Of a stretch of DNA of 64,000 nucleotides, positions 49,160 to 63,523 are shown piece by piece. The notes beneath the pieces were generated by a model that was not told the origin of the DNA, ran no database searches, and worked only from the letters and a program-made list of their open reading frames with translations. Position numbers and translations under genes: made by a program. Source of the stretch: Chrysomallon squamiferum (taxonomy: Eukaryota > Mollusca > Gastropoda > Neomphalida > Peltospiridae); assembly GCA_012295275.1 (NCBI GenBank), contig CM022670.1, forward strand, positions 8,683,006 through 8,747,005, read 5' to 3'. The number at the start of each line of letters is the position of its first letter. Within the stretch, counting starts at the first letter, position 1.

Positions 49160-50199
49160 AGAAGAAGAAGAAGAAGAAGAATGAATGAAAGAAAGAAAGA
49201 AAAAGAAAAAATATGTGTTGAAAAAGAAGATATTACCAAAAATCGTTTTGCAGAAATGATGATCAATAGGTTAGGATATTAGGCCATAATGATAGTTTGA
49301 GATTAAACTGCAACTGGTATTTACAAATTATTGCAATGTTTCATTTTAACTAATTCTTTTTCTTAGTCTTTCGTAGTATTGTTCTTCCAGTAGTATACAG
49401 AAATTCACGGAAAACTAATTCTTCCTATTTTATTAATGTATTCTGTAGACAAAAGAATATGAGAAGAAAAAAATGTAATGCTAATTCGTACCTGTGTAAA
49501 TTAAAAGTGTTGCTTGCCTTCTGTGATATTGTAAAAGCTAGGTTATATTATCGGAAATACAGAGGCGTGTTTCTATTAATATCAGTCACAGAAATTTATA
49601 TTAGTGTATAGAAAGAAAATTTAAAATTTTAGAAATGGAAACATAAACGATTAAAAGTTAACTAGCAATAAAAATAAAAATCGAGAAACTAAAACATTTC
49701 TCTTTGTTTTTTTGTCAGTAGATCTGGACTTTCACATTTCTATTTTATTTCCATGTAATATAAATAAAAATAAAATAAATTTATTGTTAGATCTTGATTA
49801 AATAAATAAAATAAAATAAAATAAATACAAAATAATAAATAAATAAATAATCATAATTACAATACTTTTGGTAAAACGATGTTTTGTTACATACGTTGTA
49901 TATGAATCATCTGAATCACGGAGATAGATGTATTTTATATACAGTAATGCCAGTTAACGTTCAACTTAATATTTATTTTTATCATTAAACTTTGCTTGTA
50001 GCTCTTCAGTGTACAGCATTTATAATGGCTCAACTAAAGCTGTTTTGTTATATTTAAAACAAAAACCAAAAAATAAATCACAAAAAACACACACGCACAC
50101 ATAAAAAAATAATGATAATAATAATTTTAAAAACCCCAAACATCCGGTAATGAAAATATTTTAATGCAGTCATTATAATTACTGTGTGGATTTTTAAGT

Positions 50200-50408
50200 A
50201 CTGGTAAGAGTAAAATTTAATGCGTAAGTTAGACCGATACCAGTTTAGAAATTTCGCTTTTATCTAGACTACCGCCAAAAGACGACTGTGGAACAATCGA
50301 TCTCATGAATATGAAAATCAAAATGGCGTCAAAGAAGCCAAATTTGTGTGTGTAAAATTATCTGTTTTTGACTAGGATCAGCAGTAAAGAGGTTTAAAAG
50401 TAGACAAA
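50200..50408 (+). promoter_or_regulatory. SREK1 promoter / 5' leader with a uORF
   Basis: Contains CAAAATGGCGTC at 50319-50330, which resembles the YY1 core AAAATGGCGGC common near the starts of RNA-processing genes. That ATG (50323) opens a 10-codon uORF (MASKKPNLCV) ending at 50355, 53 nt before the SREK1 start. Whether it is in the mRNA depends on the unknown start site. Confidence 0.4.
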
Positions 50409-51877
50409 ATGACAGATAAATTAGACACTAAAGTCATCCAGGTGACTAATGTGGCGCCTGGAGCCACTTGGGAACAGATGAAAACGTTATTTTCTTTCCT
50501 TGGAAGAGTAAGAGACCTAAAAATGTATCCCCCAGAGTAAGTTAAATTTGAGATACTTAAGATAGATTTTAGACAATGTTTTTTTGGGGTTTTTTTTAGG
50601 ACAAAATCAGTTTTCCTTTTCATGATGTTTTCTTTATTTGTTGTCGTATAAAACAAAGAAACAATTTTAAGAATATAATTAATCGATAATTTGCCGAACA
50701 AATTGCAGTTATAATAATGATACGAGTACGGAGTAGTCCTAAGTCCGAGTATGGACAATGACAATAAATTGAATAATTTTCATATTGAATAATTGATCAT
50801 ATCTCCATTATCTGCCATTATTCAATTCAGTCCATTTGTCCGTTCCCAATTTTTTATTTGTTAATAATACATGCATTAACTATGAGTTAATAATAACAAA
50901 ATAAGCTGTTCAAACTTTAAGCAAGAACAGATAACTGTTAACATTAAATGATCAATTATTTCATTAATATTCTTCATAACTATGCTGTTAAGTGCTATAC
51001 ATAATGTGTTATTTTGTTACAATTAATATTACTACTTAGTCCACCTTTATCAGTTTATGCTATGAAATTAATTATTGCATTGATTTTGTTTGAGTTTTTG
51101 GCATGTTTAAAAATATGAACTTTATTTATAATTAAGTTATTTATTATGCCATTTGTATGTCAAACATGTTAATTTATAAGTAATGTTTGGTTTCCATGTT
51201 TAGTAAAAATAATAATCAGTTTGTCTCATACATAGATTTATTAAAATAATTAGAATCTAAACTGCTAATATAAAGGACTAGTCTGAACAGAGACAGAATC
51301 TTATAGATTCATATAAATTCTCACAAAACTGAAAGTGTTAACTAAAGATTAATCCAGATTCGGTAAACTTGATATTATTTTGAATAATTTTCAATTTGCT
51401 GTTTAAATCTGGACCTTGATAAAAGCAGTTTTCCCCAAATTCACTGTTTTTATTTATTTTTTATTAATTTGTATATTATTTATGCCTAATGTGCTTATAA
51501 ATAATGTTTGTTGATCGTTGATCATTGATTTTTGTTTTTTGTTTTTTTAGACACTCAGAACTTCAAGTTTCAGCCAGAGTTTGCTATGTGGAATTTGATG
51601 ATCCAACTAGTGTGGGCATTGCCCTTCATTTGACCAATACTGTTTTCATTGATCGAGCTCTTATCATTGTTCCTGTGTTGGATGGTATTTTAAACATTAA
51701 CTATATTGAATTTATAATAGTAGAATGCATATGTGAATGAATAAAAAAAAGTAAAAAATAGCTTTCTTACTGATGTCAAGCTAATATAGCCTAATGTTAT
51801 AAAAATGCCCTTTTTTTTTTGTTTTTTGTTTTCTGACTAAAACTATTTTATGGTATATCTTCCTTTTTCAAAAAAAA

Positions 51878-51909
<32 letters not shown>

Positions 51910-54900
51910 AGAGAATACATATATAACATTATCTTATTATCACTTTTTATCTGTTGTCTAGGAAAAATTCCTGATGAGAATACAGCTCTTCAGCTGACCC
52001 CACAGGTAGTTTCTGGGATGATGCCTGGTTTACCAACATGGCCCAGCAATGTTGTCAGTCAGGTAAATCTAATTACTTTTCTTCTATTTTAAATAAATAA
52101 CATTTTGAGAATTTGGTGATCTTTTTCACTGAAATCATTTATTTTGAAAAGTGTATCGCTTTATTTACTGCAGATTTATAAGAATAATGCAGATAATTTT
52201 TCTTTTCTTTTACTGTAATTAGTTAATTGAGAATTTGGTGGCTCTTAAGTAACATTTATTTACTATATTGTACACATAGCATTATTAATGTATCTAATTT
52301 TTTCAACATCCATTTTATTTAAATGCAAACATTTCATATATAATCTTGTGAAATAAAATATTAATTTTTGTGATGTTTTCCTTTATTTCAGATAACAAGA
52401 ACACCACAGGGACCTGTGATCACCACTGTAGATCCACAGCTAACAAGTCTTGGACTTCCTCAGTATCCTCCACTTCCAGGCAATGTTGAACCAGGAAAGG
52501 TGGAAGAAATCAGAAGAACTGTCTACGTATCTAATCTGGATCCTTCTGTAAGTCCTTAGAGACATAAAACAGATGTAAATATTACTGACTGCCACAAATG
52601 GTGGAAAACTGTATTACGTTTGGATTTTGAAAGTTATTCTCATGTTAAGTTTCATCATTTGCTTTCATTTTCAAAGTGTAATTAGATGAGAAAATATTGT
52701 CAGCTGTATTGTTTTTGTTTCAAAAAGAATCTATTTTTAACTGATTGTTGCTTGTTAGTGTTTAAACTAAGGCATGTGTAGCTAGCAGAAAGGGAAACTG
52801 TGTTAAAAAATAAAACAGTTCTCTTTATACAAAAAAGAATTCATGCTTTTATTAACAGATATTTTGTAGCTGTTCAGAGTAATTTTGAGGCAGTATGATA
52901 ACAGATGGAAATTTCTGCGTGTCACAGATTCTGGTAAACCTTTGTTTTTCTGTTTTGGATAAAATAAGTTTATCAGTGTCATGTAGTTTGGGATCTTGTG
53001 TTTCTTAACAAGGTTATTTTTTAAAATTTATAGGTATTACCAGAACAACTTCTGAGTTTTTTCAGCCAGGTTGGTGAAGTTAAGTATGTTCGGATGGCAG
53101 GTGATGACCTTCAGACAACACGCTTTGCTTTGATTGAGTTCACAGATCAGCGTTCAGTGGCCACATCTCTGACATACAACGGCGTCATGTTCCAGGGTCG
53201 GCCTATCAAGTAAGCAAGGCACAAGTTGTTGGGCATTTTCCCTGAATTCCACAGAGTATCAGCTGCTTGCTTTATTATAGCCTTTTGTGAGGCAACAGCT
53301 ATTAACACAGTAGCTTTGTTTGAAAGTCAGCCTTAAAAACCCCAAAAAAACATTTGAATTCATTTCCGTATTTTGATCTTGGTCATATTTGGCTTTTCAA
53401 TGCATACAGTATAGTTGGTTTCATATGAAACTTACTTAGCAACGTTTTAATGGTTTATTTAACCAGAATATGAAATGAGTATCTCATTATCAAATCTGAA
53501 AGAGTAAATGCAAATTTATATTAGGTCTCTTCATGTTGAATATACTTTTTAAGCAGTTTGGTCAGTTTTTCTTAGTTTTTTGGTTACTGTATGCATGTAA
53601 GATCTGTCGTATTAATTATATCCCATTACAGGTCTATTGAAGATTTTAAAGGCACAAATAGATCAGTAATATTTTTACCGTAATTCATTGTTTGCCCAGG
53701 TAAGATTGACAGGCAAAATTGACGGTATGTGTACATAAAGAAAAGAAAAAAAATTTGAATATAAACAATAAATTAATTTATTATTTTATTGTTGTTGTTA
53801 CTATAATTTTTTTAAGGCTGACTTGCATGAAAGTGAATAGTTTTAAAACATTTATTATTTGCAGTTTATACATATGAAAGAATAGAAATTCAACAGAATA
53901 CAAATTCATTCTGTAAAAAGTATTGAATCAATTTTGGGAAACTGTTGAATGTTTTAATATTTGTTAAGGCATAAAAACAAGAAGATTAATGATGAAATGC
54001 TGACTCATCATGGACCCCTGCTTTGATGCAAAAGGCAACAAAAACTTCTGGTTGCATCAGCAGTGCAAGCTGTAGGTGGTAAACAGACTTGTTGTAACAT
54101 AGTAACTACTTTGCATTTATCTGTATCTGTATATTACTAGCTAGCCTGGCTGGCATTAGCGTTCTTGCCCAGCCTGCAACATCCATGGACAATTTACATT
54201 TTCAACTTCTTCCCAAGGATCACTGGAGCACTAGTAACGCAAACTGGTAAGGATGCTGTGCCGGGTGGATTGGGATTTCAAGGTTCCCAGCTGGCATCAA
54301 ATTGGCAGTCATTTATTCAGCAGCTGAGAAACAGGTGAACAGCTTAGACACAAAAACAAAACAAACATGACAGTGTTCCACGAAATGTCTCATTCAAATG
54401 TATTTAAAATAAAATAAAAAGTCTATTTCCAAGAGCCATGTTCATACTTTAAAAAAAAATTATAGTTTGTTTAGGAGTGAATAAAATGACTGATAATGTT
54501 GAAGTGTCACTGTTTCAGAAATCATGATTGTCTATTAGTTGGATTAGATTAAATGTTTATATCTTCAGGTTTACATTAATCAAATTTAATGTCAGTTGCT
54601 TATTTAGCAATGTGTTACATATTTTGTCTCTTTCTTTTTCCTTATTTATATTTTTTTATTATTATTTTTTAAAGCATGTATTTAAAATTTACATGCCACT
54701 TTGTCTCATAGTTGTGATAGAAAATGTCAGTTATTTCTGATTCATGTATGGCTTTTTTTTTCATGCAGCTTGTTTAAATTAAATAACATCTTCCATTTAA
54801 TTTAGAGATGAAAAAATTTGCTATTGCCAGAAATGTTTGTAGATAACAAAGTGATGTTTCAGTCAAGTAGCATTTATTTTTTTCCCTCTGTTTTGTTTAG

Positions 54901-56433
54901 TATATGTACATTTGTTGGGGCAGAACACTGGCATGTTCATCTACATGATTTTTTAAAATATAAAACCATTTTAATAATAAAATATTTTGAATAATACAGA
55001 TCAAAAAACAAGTGATGATTAATAAGACTAGTTATTGTATTTATTATCTAGAATTAAAATTTACTAACTTTGTGTTTGGTTTTATTATTTTCAGATAATT
55101 TCATCCTCAATTTAAATTGTAATGCAGCTGTGCTTACTGTTGGCGAATCAGCCATTTTTAAACTTCACTTGAATTTTATTAACTGGCTGTGGATCTGAAA
55201 ATAAAACATTATTATTGTTATTATTTTCTTGTGTGTTTAAATTTTACTTTATGAACAGTGTACCATTCAGATGTTGAAATGTTCTTTGCGTATCTAAGGC
55301 AGAAAATCCGACACTGAGTTGTATATTTATTTTCTCAGGCTGGCCTTAAAAAAAGAACCTGGGCTTGCCGAAAGCCGGCCCTCCGATTCACAGCTGGGTC
55401 GGTAGGTAGGCTTATTCTTCTTAGTTTTAATTAATTAGGCCTACATTTTGTGCATGATAAATAAACAGTTTTTATGGGTTATTGTTACCAACATTTTGAA
55501 CATTATCTGTATAAACTCTCAGTATGCAGAACATTAATTTATCGAATGTAGATGTTTCAAATTGATATATGTGTGTTATTTATTTTTAAACAAGAAAGAG
55601 CTACCTCTTAGTTTTGCCATACTCAGTATGTCAAGCTGATTTGTGTAATAGGTTTATAAGAACAAACATGTTTCAATATGTTCAGTTTACATTTACTAGC
55701 AGCAGACCAGAAAACAGCCATTGTCTATCTTGTATATTTATATATTTTGATTTTAAGTTAATATTGTGATTTTGAATCATGTACAAATTGATTAATTTAT
55801 GATATCAGGAAAATTAAGAATGATTATAAAACTTAAAACATTTTATCATAATTTACCATAAATTATTCAGAACATAATTGTTTCATTCTGTGAACAGACC
55901 TGAAGCTTGCTTCACAAGTTACACAAAATAATTATTAATTCTGCTTTTCTGAAATTTTAATTACAGTTCATAATTAATGTCAATCATTTGTTTGCTGCTT
56001 AAATGTTACCACTGAACATTAAGTTCTTTTATCTTTTGATTATATGTAACTGTTCTGTTCTAACTGAAATAACATTTGGTTATGTCGGACTTGGTTTTGA
56101 TTGTATGTGACATACTGTTAATGACATATGGGTGCTCTTTTATAAAGATTTATTTAATTAAATCATACAAAAGAAAAATGTAGCTATTTATGTAGTATTT
56201 TACAAATTAGAGTTATATGTATTTTTTTAAATATTGTAGTGCATCAATAAACATTATTTTGCACATAAATTAATTTGACAGTGTTATATTGACAGTCATT
56301 AAGCCCATTGGTGCTTATGTCTTTGAAAACACTAATATTTAAACATTTTATAAATTTCAAATGTATGTGCATGAAGTTTTAATGTCTGCTTCATGCGTCA
56401 TTTAGCATGCACATAATATTTTTGTTTTCTTTT

Positions 56434-56492
<59 letters not shown>

Positions 56493-59400
56493 TGAACAGG
56501 GGAAGAAAGAAAGTAAAAAGAAACCCTTAGATATTTTCCCTTTCTGTAATGTCAGTTTTAACATTAAGAAAAGAAACTATCTGTAGGCTACATATGTGAG
56601 GCTATATAAATGGCCCCTAAGACAAAATAACACAAATACATAACGGTATTACTTATACAGATTTTTTATAAAATTTTTTCCATATTTTAATGCCACAGTA
56701 CAAATTGCAATACATTCAGCAGTTTCCATTATTTCAATATCTTTTTCTTGTAGCGCATTAATTTTTGTTAAAAAAAAGTTCTGTGTTAATTTATAGTCTT
56801 TTTTTAAACATTTGACGCAAAATAATGGATATGTACAAATATTATTATATTAAAAAAATGTTTATATCATTTTTTGTGTGCTGTTTTCATTCATATACAT
56901 CTCTTTCAGAGTGAACCATTCCAACATGGCTATCCAGAAACCCTTGACTAAAGATGAGGCAGCATCACAGAGGGAGATGGAAGAAGCTTTGAAGAAAGTG
57001 AAAGAAGCGCAGTCACTGATAACAGCTGCTGCTGAAGGTATTCTGAATAATTTAAAATAATAATAATAATAATCATAATCATAATCATAATCATAATCAT
57101 AATCATAATGATCAATTGTTTCAAGATTTGGTAACAAGACTTACCTTCTCATCCTAAAAATGGTCCAAAATTCCTTCCAGATCCTTACAAAGATACTAAC
57201 AAATAAAAAATAAATTAGAGCATCCCTGCCTGTTGCTCTGAGTTTTATAATGATAATTTTTCTTATTACCCTGTCAGATAATACTAAACTGGAATCATTC
57301 ATTTGGCTCTGCCTTTTGGCAGGCACATTCAGTTTACTAAGGATTTTAAACTTTAAAAAAAAATGGATTAAATACTTTACTTACTGTTTGCAGATGACAT
57401 TAAATTTTGCATCTGTTAATTGTTACTTTTGTCCATGATTCACATTATTATTTTTTATATTCTTGAAAAAAAAAAAAGAAGATATTATGTAGTTATATTT
57501 AAAAGGTGGTTTCAGACATTTTAAGATATTGACCTTCATTTTATTCTCATTTTGTTACAAATTTTCAGGAAAAAAATCTAAGCGTAGCAGTTTGGACAGG
57601 CGAAGCCGGTCAGTGTCAAAGTCAAGACGTTCAAGGAGCAAGTCCAAGTTGAGAAGTCGTTCACGTTCAAGACGTAGATCGAGATCACGGCGAAGGTCAC
57701 GATCAAAAGGGCGGAAGTCAAGGTCACGATCGAGAAGAAGATCTAGATCACGACGAAGAAGATCACGATCGAGAAGCAGGCATCGAAGACGCAGGTCAAG
57801 ATCAAGGTATTTCATTTTATTTTACTTTTTTCATATAATATTTTAATATAACTTCTTTGTATTGTTATGTTTGTGTTATGTTCTCATGTTAAATTTCATT
57901 AGGATGTTAAATCAGTTAAATGTTCCTGTTTATATTTTGTGCTTTCAAAGTTTTTGGCTTTCATTTCATTTTGTATATTTTTCTGTTTGGAATTTGTTTT
58001 GGTTTTTTAAAGTTTTAATTGCATAATTTTGAATATTATAATGGTTTTGGGTTTTGTTTGAAATTTTGAATAATTGAACCTTCACATATTTTTGGTACTT
58101 TTTCTTTAACATATTATGTCAGTAACAAAAAAACAAAAAAAACACAGGAAAAACCTTAAAATTAAATTTAAATTTATCAAAGTTCCTTTCATGATTTTTC
58201 CCATGAGGTTATGATTTATTTATTTTTTCCATAAAATGTCAGATGCATTGTTACATGTGTATATATTTGATGGTGTGTTTGTGTTGTGGGGTAAGAAAAT
58301 ACTTTCTACTCTTAGGTTGGCCATTGAACCGCCACTGGGCATGTGAGTATTGCATTCATATAGTGGAATGGGATTGAGTGAAAACCAATCCTGAAAATAT
58401 TTCTTGTTATATTCAGTGGGGTGTTATTTTAATTGCAGTTTCAAAGTTACATAGATCTGAAAAGTGTGATAGGTGCACCAAATATATGTATATAAATGAC
58501 ATACATTGATTTTTTTTAGCTAATGACATATTTTCTTGCAGATTTGTACGTTTAATACTGTAATGTTCATGTATTAGTCTGATTTGGTAATCCTGGGGGT
58601 ACATGTTTTCCCTTATCCATCTCATTTGTATCTTTAATGTGGTAATGTTTTTTTTTTTTTTTTTTGTATTACCTTTTTTAATTTTATTAATAGTATTTAT
58701 TTATTTATTTTTAAAATATATTTTAATACATTCCAAATTCTAGTTTGTTAACATAGTTGAATTGATTTACCTTTTGAGTCCTACTTTCAGATGTTTTTTA
58801 TTTTTAATTTTATTTTGGACCTAATCCATGCACTTTTGATACAGTTTTTTTTAATTTTTATTTTTTATTATATTCTCTTTTATGTTAAATATAACCATAT
58901 CACATGGTCCTGATTAATTAATCTTCTAATACATAGTATTTCAGGTTGTTCTGTAATGACAAAGTACAAGGGATTGGGGAAGCAATAATAATTATGTTAG
59001 ATTTTAATGTTTTATAAAGTTTTTCATTAATATACATATTTATCTTCAAAACATAATCATATGTATAGTTAAAGGTGGAATTATAATTTGACATCTAGGA
59101 TCATACTGGTTATATTTGCATGTTATTACTTCATCTTAATTAGCTTTCCAGTTTGGGGATAGTATTTTCTAAAGTCTTGCTTGCATATTTAGCATCATAT
59201 CCTTTTGTTTTTAACTGTTACGGATGACATAAAACACTTATTGTTTTATGAACCTTATTTTGTAATTTGGATACAGCTGTTTTTACAAAAGGCTGTAATG
59301 CAGTATAATCAGTTTAAATTCTATTTTATCTTCTGTTGTAACAATTTTATTTTTATTTCATTATAGACTAGATTATAGTTTATTGCAAGTGATTATTAGT

Positions 59401-62400
59401 GTTTTCTTTCTGCTGTATATGGAAGTAAGCTCTTATGCGTTACCAGCTCAGACAAAAATTAAAATATGTAAATTTTCGTTAATCTTGAAACATAAATGTT
59501 ACATTCAAAAATGTTCACCCATGATACGTTCAAATTTATATGCACTCAATAATCTACTGCAGACATACATTTTTAACATCTGGAATGAAATTTCATTTTA
59601 TATCCTTTTTTTTTTTTTTTTTTAATTCTGATTAAAGTTCGCATAGTTCCAAAACATTTACAGAGGGAGTAGCTCTAATGATAATTTCAGTGATGAATTT
59701 TTGTTACTATTATGAATAAAATTAATGTATAGGTATGTGTGCTTTCATGTCAGTAATATTACATACTGGAATCTTTAGCTTTTATCACTTACTTATTAAT
59801 TTATTTGGATTAAAAATTACTCTGGAAAGTTTATTAAAAGCTGAGAATACATTCTGTTAAATATTATAGATTTTATTTATTTCAGTTTTAAATTATTATT
59901 ATTATTTTGTGATCTCATGTAGAACTAAATCCATGTCAAGTTTTATGATTTTCTTTTTGTAATATGTGAAAATGTGTGTCTTTCATAATTAATATCTGTA
60001 TACAATCAGGTATTTTTAATTTTTCACAGCAGTAGCCCATTTCTTTTGCATGAAATTTTATTTTTTTATTTTTAATCATGTTTTTCAACTAATTTTCACC
60101 TCTTTAATATTTCTGGGTCCTTTCATATTAATTTATCATTTAATATCTTTTTTTTTTTTTTTTTTAAAAATAGATTCTTCATACAAGTGACTATAGTTAG
60201 ATCTTTAATTAATTTTTTATAGTTTGCATTAACTGGGATTTAAAAAAATATCACACACACACACAAGTATATGTAAAAGAAAATAATGGATTTTTTGTTT
60301 GTTTTTTTGTTGTTTTTTTTGTTGTTTTTTACAAACTATATATTATTTTTTATTATTATTATTATTATATTTAATTTGTGCACTTAATGAATCTGTTAAT
60401 TTTCAGTACTGTATAGATAACTCAGTGATTAATTAAATTTATATTATTTTTGTTTTTCATAGAATTTTATCAATTAACATAATTTTTACAGTTTCATGTT
60501 CAATTTATTTATCAGATTAATACATTATGGGATTCTGACATAACAATTGTGGATATCTGATTCATAAGCAAACAGAAATAGTTTTTGTTTTTCATAAAAT
60601 TTAATAGAATAATATTGTTTTGTGCCAAACAAACATATATATATATATTTTTTTTTTAAACTTTTATAACAGCTTTAACATATATTTACAGTTGGGCAAA
60701 ATATAATAAATTATTTTTGTTTGCTAATGAATTAGATACATGAATATCATGCAAAAAGAAGGTCATTTTTATTTGTTCTGAAAAATGCTTTGCAAGTTAC
60801 TTTAAAAAAAAAAAGAAGGATTATGTTCATTACTATATAAATAATAGAATTTTACTTAATTGATCTACAGATCACGAAGATCAAGGTCAAGAGACCGCAG
60901 AAGGTCACGGTCAAGATCAAAATATAGGAGCAAGTCCAAGCGCTCCAGATCACGATCAAGGTTAGATTTAAACATATATTATTAAAAACTGTAGTCACAA
61001 AATTTAAAAACATTTATAGTAAAGCTATTTTGAATGAGAGCTGATTTATTTATTTGTTTATTTTATTTTAATTTTTTTTGCAGAAAAAGATCAAGGACTC
61101 CACCCAGAGCCTTTATTCATCGAAGATCTAGATCAAGGTTATTACTGTTATTTTTTTAATAACAAAAATATAAAAAAAAACATTTATTTTTTTCTCTGTT
61201 TTGAAATGCTTATAAAATAGCATTTATGAAATATTTTCTTACAAGATAATAGTTATAAAACAATCAGTTTTTGCTTCATTTTAAAGCTGTGAAAGCAGCA
61301 AGAGAAGTGATTTAAAAAATATTTTACTGAAGATAAATGTCACAAAAACTATACAGACTTTGTATGTAAAGTTCTTTGTTTTACAGGAGTCGTAAGAAGA
61401 GTCGATCGAAATCACGAGAGAAACGGAAGAGAACTACAAAGTCTCCTTCCCCACCAAAACTGGAACGAGAGTGTTCTATACCGCTACAGACTGACTCTGC
61501 TGAAAGGTAAGTTTGTCACTTTCTACAGTGAACTTGTGTTGTGTGTGTGCTTGATGCATTAACATCATTGCTTTGTGTTACATCATAACAGTTATAACAT
61601 CATTGCTTATTGTTTCATCATTGGCTGTTATATCATCTACGTGTTAACCAATGCTTAAGCTATTTTTTCTTATTAATTTTTTTTTTTTTACACAACTATT
61701 TAACATTGGAATGGTAATTTTTAATAATTTAGGAAAGTACTACATGGTTATAACTGAACATTTTTTAAAAGCATTTCATTAAATGAGGTGGGGTTTTTTT
61801 GTTTGTTTTTTTTGTTTATTAAATATTTTTATATTAATTTCGGTTATAAAAAACAGCTTAAGCATTGAATACATTCCTTCCTGTTATTATTCTGCAGTAC
61901 ATTTCTGAACCTCAGAATACACTGCAAAATGTGTGTGTGTTAAAATAATTAATTTATTACATTATTAATTTTTTGATCAATTAATTACTGCAAATTAAAT
62001 ATTTATTAACATTTTAAATAATATTAATGTAATGTCCCATAGAGAGCATGTTATTTCATCTGTTAATGAAAAATTTGGATCTTGGCTATCCAGCCCTTAC
62101 AGTTTATGGCAGTTGATAGTCCTAGATAATTTAATAGTTATAATAGTCCAGGTTTTGATGAATTTTATTTCAAATTTTTTACAAACTGATGTTAAGAATT
62201 TATCAGTGGTAAAATTTTGTTGAAAACAAAATAATATAGTAGTTGTTCTACTGTTTTAGTTAAAATTAGTGCATTAATTTCTGAAGCATTTTTAAAACAA
62301 TGTATCATATCTTTGTGTCTGAATTTCATATCTGATGATATTTAAGTATATTTACTTAAAAAGATAAGATAAATAAAAATAATTATAAATAAAATTTGTT

Positions 62401-62543
62401 AAAAAATGATTAGAAATAAATAGAAAAAGAATAAATGTGTGCAATTTTTTATTTTATTTTTGGAATACTGTTTTTACTAGTTTAAAAGTTATTTTCACTG
62501 TTATTTTCTGGAATTATTTTAAATTTTTATTTCTAACAATTGT

Positions 62544-62574
<31 letters not shown>

Positions 62575-62867
62575 TTATATGAATAAATGAATTATGGAAT
62601 GAAAAAGAAACAATTCTGAATTTTTTGATGATCTTGAAAATATTAAAACTACAACATGCTCTTTTTCATTTTATACCATATTATATGAATTAGCTTACTG
62701 AAAGAACTCTGTTAATGTTACACTGTTATTTAAATGGTTTTTGTTTGGTTTTTGATTTGTTCTTAGTCTGACTCAGCCTGCAGCTAATGGAGACGACAAG
62801 GCTGACAGGTAATTTTATTTACACATAAAACCACCAGTGTTGTCTTTACTCTGAGAGAAAATAAGAA

Positions 62868-62907
<40 letters not shown>

Positions 62908-63492
62908 GTTATTGTTATTGTTATAATTATTATTGCTATATAATTAGTCAAGTTTTTATTTTTTTAATATTTGTTTTAGAGTAATTTAATTTTTATCTTC
63001 ATTTCATTCTATTTCTATAACTGATGTTGTACTCATTCATGATTGAAAAAAAAAAAAAAAAAAATTCTCTCTAAATATTGTCATCCATTTATAAAATCTG
63101 TATATAAATAATAAATGTGAAATACTTTTGCATGATAGCAATATATCAGAAACCTTAAACATGTTTTATTTAGAAGGGTAGTTTTATGACAAATTTAAGA
63201 AAAAACAGAATGTGATAACTGTAAATAAAGTCCAGATATGCATTTTAAATATATTATTTGGACCACTTCATTGTGGAAAGTTTTTTTTCTGTAATTATAT
63301 AATTGCTCTATCCTTCTGCTGCTCAAGACTTTAAAATGAACATTTTTTATGGTCTCATAAACTAAATATATATTTTATACATCCTTATGATTGTTTTGTT
63401 TAATTTGACAGTTCTTTGAAGAAAAAAATTATGTGATATATTAAACCTTGAGTGGATTGCATATACATTTGCATTTTTTTTTTTTTTTTTTT

Positions 63493-63523
<31 letters not shown>

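Larger units (their letters stand above)
46101..50408. other. Head-to-head region upstream of SGT and SREK1
   Basis: 4.3 kb holding the 5' leader/promoter of SGT (to the left, minus strand) and of SREK1 (to the right). A GC-richer SGT promoter candidate is at about 47580-47700. A (TA)n tract is at 48146-48200 and a GC-rich patch at 48300-48780. (ACT)n(AAG)n lies at 49124-49180. No further gene is supported. Confidence 0.5.

Noticed and set aside
54120-54350. Possible SINE in SREK1 intron 5 (GC-richer, tRNA-like words)
   Set aside because: No convincing A/B box pair, poly-A tail or target duplication could be seen.
57555-57815. 86-residue minus-strand frame rich in Asp/Leu/Arg
   Set aside because: It is the mirror of the Arg-Ser codon repeats of SREK1 exon 7.
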